Assembly: GCA_021821225.1 (NCBI GenBank)
Contig: JAKACR010000057.1
Span: forward strand, 1 to 12,285
Direction: 5' to 3'
Source of the DNA: Bacillota bacterium
GTDB taxonomy: Bacteria; Bacillota; Bacilli; Alicyclobacillales; SLC66
Length of the DNA: 12,285 bases
The notes below the pieces were generated by a model, which was not told the DNA's origin, searched no databases, and worked only from the letters and a program-made list of their open reading frames with translations. The stretch's first letter is position 1; the number at the start of each line of letters is the position of its first letter. This document shows, piece by piece, positions 11,907 through 12,285 of this stretch. The position numbers and the translations under genes were made by a program.

Positions 11907-12285
11907 CATCATGCGTTCGTCCAGATAAAACTTGAATTCCAGAAGGTTGTTGGACGGATCGATCAGGAAAAACGTCTCGTGCTCCTCGATCCGTCCTTCA
12001 AACCGTCGCATCGGTTCGTGAAAAAACGGAAGCCCCCTCTGCCGCGCCAGCTTGAGCAGGTTGTCAAATTCCCGCCGGTCCCGGAATGTCACGCCAAAGT
12101 GGCGCGGATACATGGCCGGGTCGCGGTCGATCTTTTCCGGCGCAAGGTGGCAGACCACCTGGTCGCCGAAGAAGTCGAGCGTGATCCGGTCCGGGTAGCG
12201 GCGCGCCAGTTTGCAGCCCAGCTTTGCCACGTAGAATTCCTGCGCCTCGTCGAGATCCTTGCAGGGAATGGCGAGGTGAAACAGA
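11901..12285 (-). CDS. VOC (glyoxalase/bleomycin-resistance/dioxygenase) superfamily protein, N-terminus cut by edge
   Basis: The frame is open from the right edge to TGA at 11901 and gives 128 residues. The visible protein begins LFHLAIPCKDLDEAQEFYV, which is where VOC proteins normally start, so only a few residues are missing; the GTG at 12230 is internal. Two beta-alpha-beta-beta-beta modules are seen. The first carries FHLAIP and DFFGDQVVCHL; the second has HFGVTF and ends FFLIDPSNNLLEFKFY. The metal-ligand pattern His, His, Glu is present (FHLA, HFG, LEFK). Members include dioxygenases, glyoxalases and resistance proteins; this small type is mostly uncharacterised. It is convergent with the oxidoreductase. 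Confidence 0.9.
   Translation of the reverse strand, partial: LFHLAIPCKDLDEAQEFYVAKLGCKLARRYPDRITLDFFGDQVVCHLAPEKIDRDPAMYPRHFGVTFRDRREFDNLLKLARQRGLPFFHEPMRRFEGRIEEHETFFLIDPSNNLLEFKFYLDERMMY

Overview
The window looks like a GC-rich chromosome segment of a Gram-positive bacterium (Bacillota). The signs are strong AAGGAGG-type ribosome binding sites with about 7-nt spacing, frequent GTG and TTG starts, and two near-consensus sigma-A promoters with 17-bp spacers. A high-GC family such as Alicyclobacillaceae would fit, but that is a guess from style, not a match. No rRNA, tRNA, CRISPR, phage or intact transposase gene was seen.

Layout. Positions 1-9172 carry eight genes on the minus strand. In transcription order they are a creatininase-family amidohydrolase, an FAD-linked oxidase, an ABC importer (ATPase, permease, NMT1/THI5-like binding protein), a CocE/NonD serine hydrolase, a cytosine-deaminase-like amidohydrolase and an amidase cut by the left edge. 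Most junctions are overlapping or only a few bases wide, so this is probably one long operon. Two interruptions stand out: a 116-nt nested palindrome between the oxidase and the ATPase, and a 142-nt gap before the amidase. From 9338 rightward the plus strand carries a cysteine hydrolase (isochorismatase fold) and a cupin, overlapping by 47 nt and divergent from the creatininase gene. After a 332-nt gap with its own sigma-A promoter and a long hairpin element comes a Gfo/Idh/MocA oxidoreductase. A convergent VOC-family gene runs off the right edge.

How the genes may work together. One dedicated importer stands with five hydrolases that act on amides, cyclic amides or amino-heterocycles (creatininase family, CodA-like, amidase, cysteine hydrolase) or on esters and amides (CocE), plus an FAD-linked oxidase and a cupin. 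This reads as an uptake and catabolic cluster for a nitrogen-containing small molecule such as a cyclic amide, hydantoin-like, pyrimidine-like or ester/amide-protected compound. The substrate cannot be named from sequence. No regulator gene is visible in the window, although the divergent, AT-rich 9173-9337 region is the natural control point.

The most unusual non-coding signal is a pair of related hairpin elements, at 6891-7006 and 10675-10824. They share a spaced core (GCCTGC, 7 nt, ACTTTATC, A or C, CATGTCCCCTAG). In each copy the opposite arm carries the matching compensatory base, so pairing is kept although the sequence differs. This is a small dispersed repeat family (MITE-like or IS-end-derived, or an RNA/DNA regulatory structure) that I cannot assign to a known family.
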